The notes: generated by a model from the sequence alone, not told the origin. DNA of 64,000 bases from Cristatella mucedo (GCA_009760855.2 WPIO01000032.1:2069501-2133500), one strand, 5' to 3'; shown: positions 12,930 through 25,936, counted from the stretch's first letter. Program-made: numbers and translations.

Positions 12930-13570
12930 TGCTCCGTCCGTGTGTCCTCTAATGCCTGCTCCTCCTCCTCGATTTGAAGTCGCCCCGTCGCACTGAATTG
13001 AAATCCTTTGATTATTATGCCTTCAGTTCCTATCCACTGAAAGTCTGGAGCCCGCTTTTAGCTTCTGTCGCTACCTAAATTGACGTCGCATCGTTTAAGT
13101 GTCTCGGCTGAAGAGGACACGTCTGCCCTGCCCAGTTCTGCCTGTGCCTCTTCTGTGAGCGAATGACATTCTCCGTCCCGACTGCTTTGAATGGCTACCT
13201 GTGCATCACCCTGTGCATTATTATAATCAGAGATCCTACTAACCGGCAGGGGGCACACGTTCCTGGGTGCCGGATCAGGGGCGCCAAAATGGGCACCTAA
13301 CTCTGGAGGCAAGGGTTGGGAGCATCATCTGTTTGTAGTTCGTCCCCGGTCGAACAAAACTCTAGGAACGCAGCTGACTGAGTGTATTCTAGCGTGCTTG
13401 TGTACGCTGGTCTAAGCACGATATTTGCATGCTTTTGTATGCTTGGGTTAGCACGACACATTGCTTGTTATTAGCCTTTGGTTATTGCTTCACCTCAGAG
13501 TTTCAAAGCACCTGGATAGAGATTCGAATACCTTGTGTGGCTCTGCGTAAGGAATTTGTTATTACATTTA
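12930..13570 (+). mobile_element. Degenerate LINE-C (L2/CR1-like) 3' region
   Basis: Plus-strand fragments resemble the LINE ORF2 C-terminus (a decayed 'WNPLP'-like stretch near 13040). A 3' UTR-like segment follows with two tandem 36-38 bp units (13395-13470, 'GTCTAAGCACGATATTTGC') and an end 'GGATAGAGATTCGAAT' near 13512. The same end occurs near 57395, and related tandem units near 17190-17460. Confidence 0.4.
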
Positions 13571-14389
13571 CTTCAATTGCGGCGCTAGGCATTGAAAGCA
13601 GAAAAGACAGCGCTCTTGTATGCAGCCTAGCTACACAGTTAGCCGAGTAGCGAGTGTGTGATGTTACTTTAAGCTAGCATCAGCTCAAACTCTCTCGTTC
13701 ACCATGCAAAATTGCTTGCCTAGCCTTCCTCCGAGGGCAGGTCGCCATGAGGAAGTTGTAATCTTGATCCGAAAGTGGTCAGTAAAGCAGCTTCTGAGAC
13801 CAGTGGAGAAAAACTCGTAGCTCCCTAATTTTAGGTTAGGATTGCAGATGATGGCAGCAAGACGGGCAAATTGCAAGGAGGCACCGTGGTCTCTCTGCCG
13901 GTGGCTGGCGATCGCTACCTAGGCCCTTGGCTGGTCCTGGGAGACGGTAACAGTACGGTACTTGGCATCTGGCCGTAATAAGGAAACTTGATAGGCAACC
14001 CTGTTAAACTTTTACTGCTAATGGCCGTATGTTTATAGCCGAGTATGGCAGCAAACAAGCAGCTCTTCGCAAAGTGAAACTGTTGCACCGAAGAAGAGCC
14101 CAAGAGACGGGGGGGGGGGTGCAGGCTATGTAAACAGCAGTTAAAAGCTGCCGGCCCCATAGCAGAGGAATGGCAGCTGAGTGAGAATGGATATTGCAAG
14201 CTAGGCAAGTGAGGTTATCAGGCACCAATCACAAAGAAGGGCCCACGAAAACCGTGCACCAAAGATGGCCGATTCAAGAAGCTTCTGTGGCTTACAGACT
14301 GGCTGTCAACTTAATTTCGTCCAATTCCAATCTAAAGGTCATTATTGGGTTTATGGCTTGATTAGCGATTGGGTCGCAGCATTTAGAGA
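13571..14389. other. Unannotated, probable intron or downstream gene region
   Basis: No motif is recognised. It lies downstream of the VWA exon of the minus-strand gene, so undetected exons may be present. Confidence 0.35.
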
Positions 14390-14458
14390 GAGTGAGCGAG
14401 GGAGAGAGAGAGAGAGAATTGAGGGAGAGAGAGTGAGTGAGTGAGGGAGAGAGAGACT
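14390..14458. repeat. (GA)-rich simple repeat
   Basis: Imperfect GAGA/GAGT tract. Confidence 0.85.
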
Positions 14459-14791
14459 GCAAAGCAATGAATGGGTGATACAGGTAAAGTGCCTAGGCAG
14501 CAGCTGGTCCTTGCTTATTCAGCCTAGACCGTACCTACAGAGCTAGGCAGCTTCACGATAGCAGCCGTAGCTGAACATAATAAGGAGAAATTTCGATAAT
14601 GTAGGCACGGCACAGGAATGCTGCAGGCATGATGTTTGGGGCAGACGCAGCAGCTATCGTGTCTACAGCATCTAGGCAACTGAATGCCGGCTCTTGGGTT
14701 GCAGCCTAGCCGGAGGATGCATTCAGCACACATGAAAGAAAGCGATCTGTGCAACCAATGGGCAAAAGGCATCAATAGTGGCCTCACTGAC

Positions 14792-14951
14792 CGATGAACG
14801 TGTCACAATATTAGCTCGACTGTAATCTGCCATGTCACCGAGCCACGACTGGATGGAGCCGTTGAGTGTCCCTGCGAAATGGCCATCAGCCACCCACCGA
14901 AACAAGGTCCACTGCCAGTAGAAGCTCAGTGGACTAAAGTACAGCGTGTGC
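14792..14951 (-). other. Possible exon downstream of VWA exon
   Basis: The minus-strand frame is open, with a plausible acceptor (CTATTTCCGGCTTGGATAG, AG at 14953-14952). Its first base would complete the split codon left by the exon at 15278-15497. A weak donor (CG|GTCAGTG) lies at 14791. The peptide has many aromatics ('FYWQWTLFRWVADGHF') but does not look like the missing second half of a VWA domain, so this may be a chance open frame. Confidence 0.2.
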
Positions 14952-15277
14952 CTATCCAAGCCGGAAATAGCACACGCTACTTGACCTAAGGTCTATAGAG
15001 TAAGCTAGTGCATTTTTAAACTGTACAGCTCTTAGGCTAATAGAGTTCCTCTTACAAAAAAGCTGTCGGCACCAAGGTGCAGCCTCTGGTCGTGCGTAGG
15101 AAGGACTTGCGACCAGTCGGGTCACTCGAGCTCGTAGGTCACGCGTGTCTGGGCAGCAGATCGATTTGCAATGAGCAGCAGCAGCGACAGCTGCCTGCGG
15201 TACTTCTATCCATGGCTAATCCAACGTCTGCAATGTGCCGCAGGGCAACAAAAGGCGCGCGTGTGCCGCGCGAATAC

Positions 15278-15497
15278 CTGAGGAGCTCGGCCCGGGATGT
15301 CTTCTCCTGTAGCGTCCATATGACCGTCGGGTAGTCAGTGAATATCATGAGACCGACCCTGGTCTTGTCGGGCGCTACATTAAAGCCTGACACGAGCCGC
15401 CGGATGAAGGTCACCATTGTTTCCCAGTCTGGCGCCCAGATAGAATTTGAACTGTCCAGCACGAAAGCAATGTCAGCCGGCTTTAGCTGGCACTTGT
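15278..15497 (-). CDS. Exon encoding N-terminal half of a VWA domain
   Basis: This is an internal exon of a secreted or membrane-bound protein, predicted to fold as the first half of a von Willebrand factor A domain, which typically binds matrix or protein ligands through a divalent cation. What I see: KPADIAFVLDSSNSIW, with D-S-S-N-S matching the DxSxS metal-binding (MIDAS) motif; then an amphipathic helix, 'TRVGLMIFTDYPTVIW' as the next beta strands, and LQEKTSRAELL. The acceptor is GCCGTTTTTGCAG|ACAAG (AG at 15499-15498). The donor is CTCAG|GTATTC (GT at 15277-15276). The exon is 220 nt with a phase 1 start and phase 2 end. A phase 1 start is what the signal-peptide exon at 21310-21409 requires. 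The second half of the domain, with the expected TDG-like strand, was not located, so the gene is incomplete here. Matrilin-, cochlin- or collagen-like VWA proteins are the likely relatives. I cannot pick one. Confidence 0.8.
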
Positions 15498-15499
15498 CT

Positions 15500-16949
15500 G
15501 CAAAAACGGCAGTACTTGGTGGCTCCCGGCGCTGCCGTTGGCAGCCTATCGTTTCGGAACAACAGCGACGGTCGAGCTAGGGAATTTGGCCTCGACGACT
15601 TCCATGACAAAACTCGTAAGAAAATGACACCCGCGAGATTAGTGACTTAGCAACTTAACATGAGCGAAAAGAAATTAATCATTAAGCCCTAGTGCAAAGC
15701 AAAGTTAAAGAGAATTTAAATGATCAAGCAGCATTTTTCCGCGGGCAAAAACATTTACCACTTGGGTACAGGTGGACCCTGTTGGACCACGACGATTTGT
15801 ATTTTGTCGGAATCAGATGCATTAACACTGTGCGTACTAATAGACGAAGCACCTCAGCAGCCGATACAATGAGCGAGATGTTGTTCAAGCATATCTTTAG
15901 GTTAGTATTGGCGTAACCGCACACACACTCGCTCAATCAATGTCTAATTAGGGTAGGTCTGAGGTGAGTAGATGCTAGCTGCGAAAGGTTATTGCTAAGC
16001 CGTGATGAACTTGGAATAGCTGGCACCTTAAATTTCCCGAGAACAAAATGACTTCCGTGCCGTGCAAGCGCCCACTTCAAGACAGATCAATATGAAAGCG
16101 TCATTTGAAGGGCGGGATGGTGGAAAGCAAGATAACAATAAAAAAGAGGCAGATTTGGTGAAGGCGATACTGTAGGGGCAAGTGAGAGAGAGAGAGGGAG
16201 AAAGAGAGAAAGAGAGAGGGGAGAGAAATGGGAGAGAACGAGAGGGGAAGACAGAGATGAAAGGAGAGCAAGCTGAGAGAAGGAGGTCGGAGAGTGTGGA
16301 AGGGTGGTTAGGTATGCATTTTAAGAGCAAATTTATGTAGTCAACTGAGGGTCAGATAGTGTATACAATATGGGTCCCAAGCCAGGGGTAAGGCAATCTT
16401 TCCACTCATGATCCCATTCACGGTTTCAAATTTCACAGAATGCCATGCTAGCCTCAAAGGATTTTCCGCCTCTGTATTAAGGAAGCTGTCGAACAAGGCA
16501 ACTTGTAATTACTTTTAAGACTCTTGATTGCTCATCTGGTATGTTTGAGTCACGCAGTAGTCAACTAAATATACTGCCATCTGCCATTATTTAAATCAGG
16601 CTGTTGAATCAGCCAATCTTGATATACAGATCGAATATGTATAAACGTGCTGATATGCATATGCCTCTCTAAACATGCTGCAACTGCTGCATACCTGTAT
16701 ATGTATGCATACCAAATGATGATAAGATTCATATAAAATGCCTAAACACGTAAACATGCAGAGAGATTTGGGTCCCACCAGCTCGGTGAGTCGGACCTGA
16801 CCTAGCACCTGATGTGTACCTGCACCTCTATCAATGCCCTCTCTCTTTCCTTCCTCCTCTTCTTGTAGGTCACCGTTGGTCGCTTCGCACACTCGAACCA
16901 CCCGACCTGTGTTATTAAGGGGGCCCGACATTAAACAGCCAAGCTGATT
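15500..16949. other. Intronic sequence
   Basis: It lies between the VWA exon and the first exon of the minus-strand gene. It contains a GA-rich tract at 16178-16262 and no recognised exon. Confidence 0.4.
16178..16262. repeat. (GA)-rich simple repeat
   Basis: Imperfect GAGAGA/GAAA tract; frames across it are low complexity. Confidence 0.85.
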
Positions 16950-17560
16950 GACTTTTTAAAGTAGTCCCCCTTAATAACCCAGTTAGAATCCGTTGGTGGT
17001 CTTGCCTCAGTTCGTTTGCACTAAAAGTCTAGTCCTGTGGGTAGTTTCACTATCTGCACCAACTTCGCATCTTTCCAGTCTTATCTGAAGATGCCACCCA
17101 GCTTCCCGTGGACCCGTGAACTAGCCTTTTTTGTTTCTGTGTGCTGTTTGTGCATAACTACCTGTGCATAACTCGGTGCACTAAGCAGTGGCACCGAGAG
17201 ACTGTGTGCTTTTGGATGCTTTTCTAAGCATGATGCATCGAGTGTCGTTAATTTACGGCGTTTGCATATCTTGCAGATTTATCGAGTGCCTGGGTAGTTT
17301 GGCTTTCCAAGAGCATTATGCAAAATGCTTAGTTTACTAGCATCAGTGTTATCATGATAACTTTTTACGAACTGGTGACCCTGAGTTATTCTTGTGTACT
17401 TTAACGTGTTGGCCTAAGCGTGGTAATTGCTCGCGTTTGTGTGCTTTCCTAAATATGACAGCATACCGTGCGTGTCATCAATCCTTTTCTGGTTTATATT
17501 TAACCAAATGCAACCGCTTGTACATACAGGTATATTCACATTTATATGTATGCCTGCGAT
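16950..17560 (+). mobile_element. Possible diverged LINE-C 3' region
   Basis: It contains degenerate units like 'GTGTGCTTTTGGATGCTTTT' (17200-17225) and GTGTACTTTAACGTGTTGG (17394-17415). They resemble the tandem units at 13395-13470. No coding remnant is clear, so the assignment is weak. Confidence 0.25.
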
Positions 17561-17587
17561 CGTGTGTACGTTCGGCTGTGAATGCGC

Positions 17588-17687
<100 letters not shown>

Positions 17688-18417
17688 GGCACGGTCTGTA
17701 TCCATGTATGCAAGAAATGAGAATGCATAAGAGTGGTGGCAAATACATTGGCAGAGTAGTGGCCGTTGTGAGAAATAAATAAATGGTCAAAACATGGAGA
17801 TGCCACCAATAGAATAGCTTTAATGTCATACGAGAGCATGACAATAAGTACCATTCTATATAACCGTGTAAGTCCTGCTGTCCGTTAGGCTGCAATAATT
17901 TGGCAATAAATACCTCTCCCCGAACCAGCGAAATTTGACCATACAAAGAGTATGGAATTCACAGTTTGAGCCCTAGCACACGAAGGGGGGCCATTAGCCG
18001 GAAATTCGCGGCTGAAACAGCTGCATCTAAGAATGAAATAGCCAGCCAGCTGATGACCTCTAGAGCCAGCTGATGACCTCTAGAGCAAGTTGCTCCATTT
18101 TTTCGCGCATTTCTTACTCATATGAAAAGCTAGGGTAGCATAACTGAATATATACATGCTAAAAATCCATGGATTTTGCGAGATAAAGAAACCAAGTAGC
18201 AAAAAAAGTGACAGGCATTGCTAATTCGATGGAGCTCGCGGTCTTTTTTGACAGAAAGATGGAGAGAGCGGTATTTTTGCGAATATGACTATACATTTGC
18301 TTTCTATGGTCACTTTTCCCATGATTACTTTAAATTGACCTGGTAGTGACAGATGAGCGTGGGGTCTTTCGATCGGAAATGGGATGAAATGCCTCCAATC
18401 TGGCTCGGCTAGAGTAT

Positions 18418-18489
18418 CTAGCTGCAGCCTCTGCGAAGAACCTATCTGTAGCCACTCTGCGGAATCTACCTGAAGCCTCTACGCGGAAT
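18418..18489. repeat. Three 24 bp tandem units
   Basis: The units start at 18418, 18442 and 18466. The consensus is close to CTANCTGNAGCC followed by TCTGCGGAAT. The period is a multiple of three, so a minus-strand frame stays open across it. No other coding sign is seen. Confidence 0.75.
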
Positions 18490-18569
18490 CTGGGATGTCT
18501 CTTCTCAAATGAGCCTATTAATCGCATAACCCACTGTAAAATCTATTACTGACATTCCGACTTGAATTG

Positions 18570-19148
18570 CAGCAAACTTTCGCAGATTTAGAGGCGACAA
18601 AACAAGTTCACTAATTACGGGCAAACCAAGTGTAACTCACAACTTGGGGAAACCCTAACCTTTAAAATAGGCTCGCCATCATATCTCCAGTAGCCTTCAT
18701 GCGTAATCTTCGCGCTCCCTTTCAAAATAAATTTATCAGATGATCGCAGCAGTAGCACAGTCAAGTCCGCTGACTATTAATTAGGCAACAGTGAAAAGAT
18801 TCGGGCCTGCTTGGATGAAGACACCTCACAATAGCCAAGCAAGTCCATGCATTCCTGACAACCCGACTAAACTTCTGTAATGTGGTGCTGATATTTCTTC
18901 CTTCCTAGGGAGTAAAGCGCTTGAAATTAGCACAAATATCGGCAGCTAGGCACGTCTTTCGTAAAAGTTGAAGTTACCACATTACGCCGCTACTCACCTA
19001 TCTGCACTCACTCCTTATCAAGAAGGGTATTCACTTTAAGATTGTTTTACCCACCATTAGGTACCTTCATTCTTTCGCTTTATCCAACCTATCTGAATTA
19101 TGTCCTAGTCTTTCTCCCGGTGCACCATCCGCTCTTCTGACTGGTCGT
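18570..19148 (+). mobile_element. Degenerate LINE-A copy
   Basis: Plus-strand sequence aligns piecewise with the copy at 59.3 kb. It has a 'GGCAAACCAAGTGTAACTC' stretch (MGKPSV region), 'KIGS', 'KIRACLDED', and the HIT-PLL-like stretch near 18970. Many stops and frameshifts are present. The copy ends where the (AC)n tract begins. Confidence 0.7.
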
Positions 19149-19152
19149 TTGG

Positions 19153-19318
<166 letters not shown>

Positions 19319-19324
19319 ATGTAA

Positions 19325-20353
<1,029 letters not shown>

Positions 20354-20603
20354 CTGCTTATGCCCTTGTTGAGTTTTTAACGAGCTATACGTCCCTAGGA
20401 GACCGATACTTCAATTAAAATGAGCCTCAAACCAAGAACTCAATACCGAGTGGCGTCCTGTCAAATCCTGATTTGACGACGTTCAAAGAGAAGCTACAAA
20501 CCTATCTGCTCCTGTCAGCATTTGCTGCGTCAAATGGAACGCCCTTTGTGTTCCTGTGCATTTTGAAACCAATTGACATGCTTCATTTCAGTGTACGTTA
20601 AGT

Positions 20604-20607
<4 letters not shown>

Positions 20608-20652
<45 letters not shown>
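20608..20652. repeat. (GA)n microsatellite
   Basis: About 45 bp of GA dinucleotide. Confidence 0.97.
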
Positions 20653-20656
<4 letters not shown>

Positions 20657-20829
20657 ACATCCATGAGGTGCTGTATAAATGTTTCCTTAGCGATATCCTT
20701 ATCCATATAGCTTTGACGACCAAGTAGTCAGCTTAGCAAATATGGAGCCTGTTAAAACGAGCCGGATAGCTGTACGGATTCTTGATGACGAAACTCCGGC
20801 CTCCTTCGTAAGCCATCGCATGTGTCATC

Positions 20830-22760
20830 CTGGTCGTGAGAACCCTTAGGGTCGCTCAGCGATTTCGCTCATGGGGAGGTCACTCGGAAGCCGACTTGGG
20901 TACGCGAGCGCTCAGTAAGCTACGGTTAGCGTTCTACATTGCAGTCCCCCAGCGCAGAAAAAGGGACAGAGCCTCGCTATCAGCTTCGGCTTCAACCCAC
21001 TGGCTACAGCAAGATTCACGACTTGCGCGAAGACAAGAGCGCAGCGGCTGCAAGCCGGCGGGCATTTCGTCCTTCGCTCTGACCAGCCGTCATTTGGCGA
21101 TAAGTTCGTGCGGACCAAAGCGCAGCCACTAGCGTCCAACTAGCTGCCGGGCTCCAGCGGAGCACCGGCCGCGCATCGTCGCCGCCGCGTCGCACGAGGA
21201 GGGGGCGGGCGGTGAGGCGCTCTCACTGCCGCCGGCGCTGCGACTGCGAGCGGCTGGCGGCTTCGCTGGGCTGAGCCGCCGCCGGCCGGCGCGCCAACTC
21301 CGCTCGTACCTTTGCTGGGCTGCTGGTCCACGGCCGCCGCCGCCGCCGCTGTGCATGCGGCTATCAGAGTCAGAGCGGCCACTAGTGCTCGGCAGCGGGC
21401 GTACGCCATGGCCAATCGCGACGTCTGGCTCTCGGCGACTACGCACGACTGTGCGCGCGCGCGCGCGAGCGCGTCTACGTACGGATAACTCGACCTTGAG
21501 CCGGCGCCGGCTGTGGGCGGGGCGTGAGCGCTGCGCCGGCGGCCTCCGCTGCAGCCGGCGAGCGGCGTAGACTCGCGCCACCCGCTCGGCCACGGACCGC
21601 TCGGCTAGGCGGGCGTCGGTGGCAGGGCGTTGTGACTCTACGCGGCCCGGCGCCATTTAGAGACGGCGCCAGATTGTGCTGCTGCTCGGTCGATGGACGA
21701 GTGTGTATCGCCGGACTTGGTTGCGAGCTCAAAAGGTTGAAGCCGCAACTCAGCGGGGTCCGCGACTACGATCGCGGAAAGGGAGGCGGGTAAAGCGACG
21801 CCGCAGGTAAGCAGCAGATGTCTGAACCGCAAGCCACAAAGAGCTTCCTGGCGCAAGAGCACTCTGTTTGTGCCACCTGTTCGCGGCCGAGCCTGTCGCG
21901 ACTGAGCGGAGATTGGGGCCTCAGGACTGCAGTCGGTCAAACAATATTCATTTTAAGGCAATTTCAAAAGCGGCAAGCTCGAGAGGCTCATCCGTAGAAG
22001 CTCTCGACGGCGGAGGCACCTGTGAGTTCTGGGGCTGCCACTACGATTAATGAGTCCTAAAAGACCTTACGGGTCGACAATAGGGGGCGCAGCTTCGGGC
22101 CTGTCTCGACTTGAAGGAATTTGACTTTGATTTAGGATTAGAGATGGACGTTGCATTGCATTGCATGCTTTGTTGTGAAAAGTCAACATCCCGGCGGAGA
22201 CCAATTTATTGCACGGCTACAGAGAGTCCCGCGCTTTCAGCGCCTTTCAGCCGGCGCAGCGTGCCGCACTTTAACTCGTAGCCCGGAGCGCAACAGCTTG
22301 ACTCGAAGCCCGGAGAGCGACTGGGTGCGAGAGAGAAAACCCAAGCGAAGCAGCTTAATAATTCCGTACGACGCGCGCGGTTCCCAAAGGTTGCAATTCA
22401 GGAGCGGCCAATCATCGCGAGGCCTGTCGTGACCCGGCTAACGTTTCGCGCCGGCCTTTCGATAAAACGTCCGGCGCTGTGCGCGGGACCGTTTTCTTTA
22501 CGTACGAACGTGACCGCTCTCGATCGCTATCGTGCATTGCAATCACCGGGTCGCAGGCGGACTGCGTCAGCGCCCTACTGCTGCTTCTTCTGCGACTCGC
22601 TTGCCGTGACTCGACGCTTCGACAGCACTCGGCTACGCAAACGCAAAAACTAGCACTACCGCGAACTCTGTTTCGCAGTGTCGGTCCGGGCTCGGGAACG
22701 GTGAAACCGGCTTTTGAAATACCGGTGTCGCAAGTGGCTTAGCGGCTGAGATTATCAACT
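20830..22760. promoter_or_regulatory. CpG island, probable promoter of the VWA gene
   Basis: The stretch is visibly G+C- and CpG-rich, strongest at 21120-21700, against an AT-richer background. It contains the signal-peptide exon (21310-21409, minus). The region above 21410 would then be the 5' UTR and promoter. I see no convincing TATA box. The long overlapping frames here are typical by-products of high GC. Confidence 0.65.
21310..21409 (-). CDS. First coding exon: signal peptide of VWA protein
   Basis: This exon appears to start a secreted or type I membrane protein. The ATG (21409-21407) has a good context (TTGGCCATGG). It is followed by a short basic stretch (YARCR) and a hydrophobic core (ALVAALTLIAAC) ending in an alanine run, which is a classic signal peptide. 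Then comes VDQQPSK. The donor is CAAAG|GTACGAG (GT at 21309-21308), leaving one base of a codon. That base joins in phase to the acceptor of the VWA exon at 15497, giving K-D-K at the junction. The intron is about 5.8 kb and contains LINE-A and LINE-B copies. Location inside a CpG island supports a gene start. Without transcripts the link between the two exons is inference. Confidence 0.6.
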
Positions 22761-23648
22761 TTTTTTTGCGGGACGCTCGGCAGTCTTTATGCACGAGTGT
22801 CGTTGCTTAAGAGCTGAATTGGCTGCTAGCTTTGCTAAAAATTAAATTGGAGATTCAGGGAAATCATGTTCCGACCTTCGGCGAATTAAGGCCAGTGCTT
22901 AGCTAAATTTAAGAGTATATCAAAGAAGTACTACGGGGAACTTAACTGAATTATGGAATAGTGTGCGCCCCAAGTATTTGGAGGATACCACTCGCAGCTA
23001 CCGAACAACTGTCGAACGAACAACTATTTTATTGAGAGTGCTGTTTGTCTGGGTCGAGGAAAAATGCGTCCAAACTCATGCTTAGTGGCCGCAAAATAGG
23101 AACACACATTCTACATAACCTGCAGTCTATTATGAGTGATGCTAAAACTACTTGGAGTCGTGAAAACTTGTCTATGGCTTTAAAAAGAAGAGTTTCTGCC
23201 TTTATGCGAGATTATAGAAATGGCTGCTGGCAACCTACAGGTAACCTTCTTACTGCATTTTTAAGAACTCTTTTCACGTTTCGTCAACTTGGTGAGCTTC
23301 CTCGCTTACTTATCGCGCAGCGGCGAAAAGGGGCTAATTCTACAGAGATTTGATTCTCGTGAACACAATGCTGTGATCTTCTAGCTCCTCCAAGCTAAGC
23401 AAGCATTCAATGTTCACTGAGTCAGCGCGTCGTTAGAGCAAATAGACTGGATTTCCTTCCTGATTTGCAGTGACTTGATTGCTCGCTTCGCTTTGAAAGT
23501 CTGCTAGCGGGTACATGCTCAGCCAACCGTTTACTGGACGTTGCCTTGCGTACTCCAAAACAAATGTCTGATTGAATTAAAGGCAGACAAGAATTGATTG
23601 GCCACGAGCTGCCAGAGGCGAATGAGCACGAACGAGACTCAATCCTCG
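22761..23648. other. Unannotated sequence
   Basis: A plus-strand frame at 23045-23353 (102 codons) is open. It has no recognised motif and no clear splice borders. Nothing else is seen. Confidence 0.35.
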
Positions 23649-23817
23649 GTGAGCCCTAATGGCGTACTAGGTAAGGTGAATGCTTTTCACGACCTTGGTC
23701 CCGAGGCTGTGGGTTCGAATCCAGCGGTGAGTGATTCCTGATCGCGGCTGCAAGCGATGGTGATAGCCACAAAGGCATTTCTGTCGATATACAAAAAGAA
23801 GCTGTTAAATCAGCTGG
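23649..23817 (+). mobile_element. SINE-1 copy, near full length
   Basis: The tRNA-like head has an A-box-like 'TGGCGTACTAGGTAAGG' and a B box GGGTTCGAATCC, which is close to the Pol III consensus. The body 'TGCAAGCGATGGTGATAGCC' and the end 'GCTGTTAAATCAGCT' follow. It matches the minus-strand copy at 31842-32010. Confidence 0.8.
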
Positions 23818-23937
23818 TATTTTATTTCTTGCAACTCAGCATGCAGGATCGCTCCGCAATGTGTAGCGTAAAATAAGCAGGTTCTAACTTGAGATCGTTT
23901 CATGCACGAAATGGAGCGGAATGGCGAATATGGGACG

Positions 23938-24010
23938 TGGGATAGCGGAGATAAAATAGATAGAAATAGATATAGAGAGAATAGACATAGATATAGATAG
24001 AAATAGAATG
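23938..24010. repeat. GATA-type simple repeat
   Basis: Imperfect ATAGATATAGA-like units. Confidence 0.8.
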
Positions 24011-24469
24011 GGAAATAGCGAAATGGAGCGGAAGCTTGCAGTCTAAGCCTGTTTCTTCCCAAATGTAGCGCCTGTGACCTGAACGTCAGCGAAGCCGATG
24101 ATTCAGTACTCGCTTGTAATATCGATACTGCTGCAGCTAAGACTAGATCAGATGTGGAGGAAGATTGCTCCGAAAAAGGCGTCCAGAGCTCATCGGTAGA
24201 AATGAAATTTTAGAATCAGGCAAGGTTTCACAGCCAAAAGTTGAAAAGTACTATGCATTTTATTTTAAGCTTCTTTTGTTAATTGATAAGGAGCGGCTAT
24301 ATGTATAGACGGCAGAACAAACGCAGGCCGTTAATTATCTGACCTCAATAAGAGCAGTCAAGATTAAAAGATCCATAGTAGGTGTAGCTAGTTGTAGCAT
24401 ATACACAAATCTATAGCAACTACAGCATTTATATTAACTGCACTATACAAGGGCAGTCAGTAATCTGCC

Positions 24470-25030
24470 AAATTACTTACCGGAACTACATTATTATTAC
24501 ATTTACAGAGCACCCTAAGAGAAATCTATCTATTTTTTGTACTTTAGATATACTATAGGAGAGGCGTGTCAATAGGCAAGTGACCCCGTGTACAACTTCA
24601 GCAAAATAAAGCAAATAGTGAACAAATCACAAGGACGGAGCATATGTTGTGAGAAACTGGTTGCTTTGTAGCTACTTTTTAAATGTCGACAAGTCAAGGA
24701 TGGTCGTGATGCCATTCGTTAGCAAGTTCCTGGCCTCAGAAATGTTAGAACAGAAGGCATGGTTTTCCAAAGGACTTTAATTCGTTAGAAGCACAGCTAA
24801 TTCACAAGATTCGGCGGAGCTCTGGTGCGATGTGAAACCAGAGGAGTAATTATTTCAAGCTGCAAAGGTAGCGAATCAGAGTGGAGGGATTTAAAGGCAA
24901 AATATATAAACCAGAAGTCAGGTGCTTGATGGCGAGCCATAACATGTCGGCGAGAAGTAGTGCAATGTAGCAGTATCGACGTCGCGGCAAGCAAGCCTAG
25001 CGGCAGAGTGTTGTATCAACTTAATCTATC
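24470..25030 (-). mobile_element. Degenerate LINE-A copy
   Basis: Minus-strand translation gives 'SAARLACR' near 25000, a decayed 'LLADMLWL' near 24970, a 'NELKSFGKPCLLF' region near 24760 (compare NLKSFGDRAFSSY), and an ATTATTATTAC tail at 24490. Stops are frequent. A short tandem repeat of 'TTAAACTATCTTC' lies just upstream (25030-25065). Confidence 0.65.
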
Positions 25031-25607
25031 TTCAATCTTAAACTATCTTCTTAAACTATCTTCTTCCCGAGAGATCCGGTAGAGTTGTTGGCTGGACACT
25101 AAGTCAGCAAGCCTGTACAGTTTGGCGCATCTGTAGTGACTCCGCGAAGCTATTTGCTCTAGATCCTGACTGAAACTTACTTGCTAGGCTTGATATTTTG
25201 GTTCAAGAGTCTATTCAGTCTTACTATAATCGCTCAAGTATCATTGAGCTTACAGATGTGACGCTCGCTCTGCGTGGAATACAGAGCCGGGCGATAAGCG
25301 CAAGTACTAGTTTACAATGTCTGAGAGCTCTTGATTGCTGCCATGCTGCTCTGCTATCGACGGCATTCGCGTACACGTGTATTGGTGCTGCTTCTACAAC
25401 TTGCTAGCCATTCGCTCGGGGCGCTAGTTTCACAAGCATTTGGTTGCCGCACTGGATGAAATCCGCCACCAGGTGCAGGAGCTATGCTTTAATAATGGCT
25501 TCAGTTCAGAAGCCGCTCTGCCGTGTTCGCCACAGCGCTACAATAGGTGCTACTCGCGAAGCATTACAGCACTGGCTAGTGGTGGTGAGGGCTTTTTCCG
25601 CTATCTG

Positions 25608-25762
25608 CCGAGCCGGATTGGGTTCAGCGGTCAAGGTGCTCGCCACGACCACCTCGACCGGTTAAGGTGCTCGCCACGACCACCAGGGCTCGAGCCCCGA
25701 GGCATATGTGAAACGCCTGAATAAGAGATTAAGCTCTCTTGGGGCGCTATAAAAATGAATTA
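25608..25762 (+). mobile_element. SINE-2 copy with head duplication
   Basis: A tRNA-like head with 'AAGGTGCTCGCCACGACCAC' is duplicated (near 25632 and 25664). It is followed by GGCTCGAGCCCC and the 3' part GAGATTAAGCTCTCTTGGGG then CGCTATAAAAATGAATTAT. That 3' part resembles the LINE-A 3' hairpin. Confidence 0.8.
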
Positions 25763-25936
25763 TGCACACGTGTACGTATACATATGACTCCGATGCCATG
25801 CTTGACATGGATGCAGGTGGTCCTGCCGTCTCCACATTTTCTGCTTGCTTCTTTAATTTCCACCAACTTCGCGACGTTCGAATGCTCTGAGGTTTGATGC
25901 TTCCTAGCCTCTTCGTCCAAGCTCCGTCCAAGGGGT

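Noticed and set aside
12915-12960. T-D-G peptide on the minus strand that might be the missing VWA strand
   Set aside because: The flanking residues lack the hydrophobic strand expected before TDG, and a stop follows soon. Similar hits near 9980 and 7925 failed for the same reasons.
21129-21793. Long overlapping Arg/Ala-rich frames on both strands of the CpG island
   Set aside because: High GC content removes stop codons. Apart from the signal-peptide exon, none has a plausible start plus donor.
23649-23730. Possible tRNA gene (GGGTTCGAATCC box)
   Set aside because: The sequence is repeated at several sites with a common non-tRNA body and has no consistent acceptor stem, so it is a SINE head.
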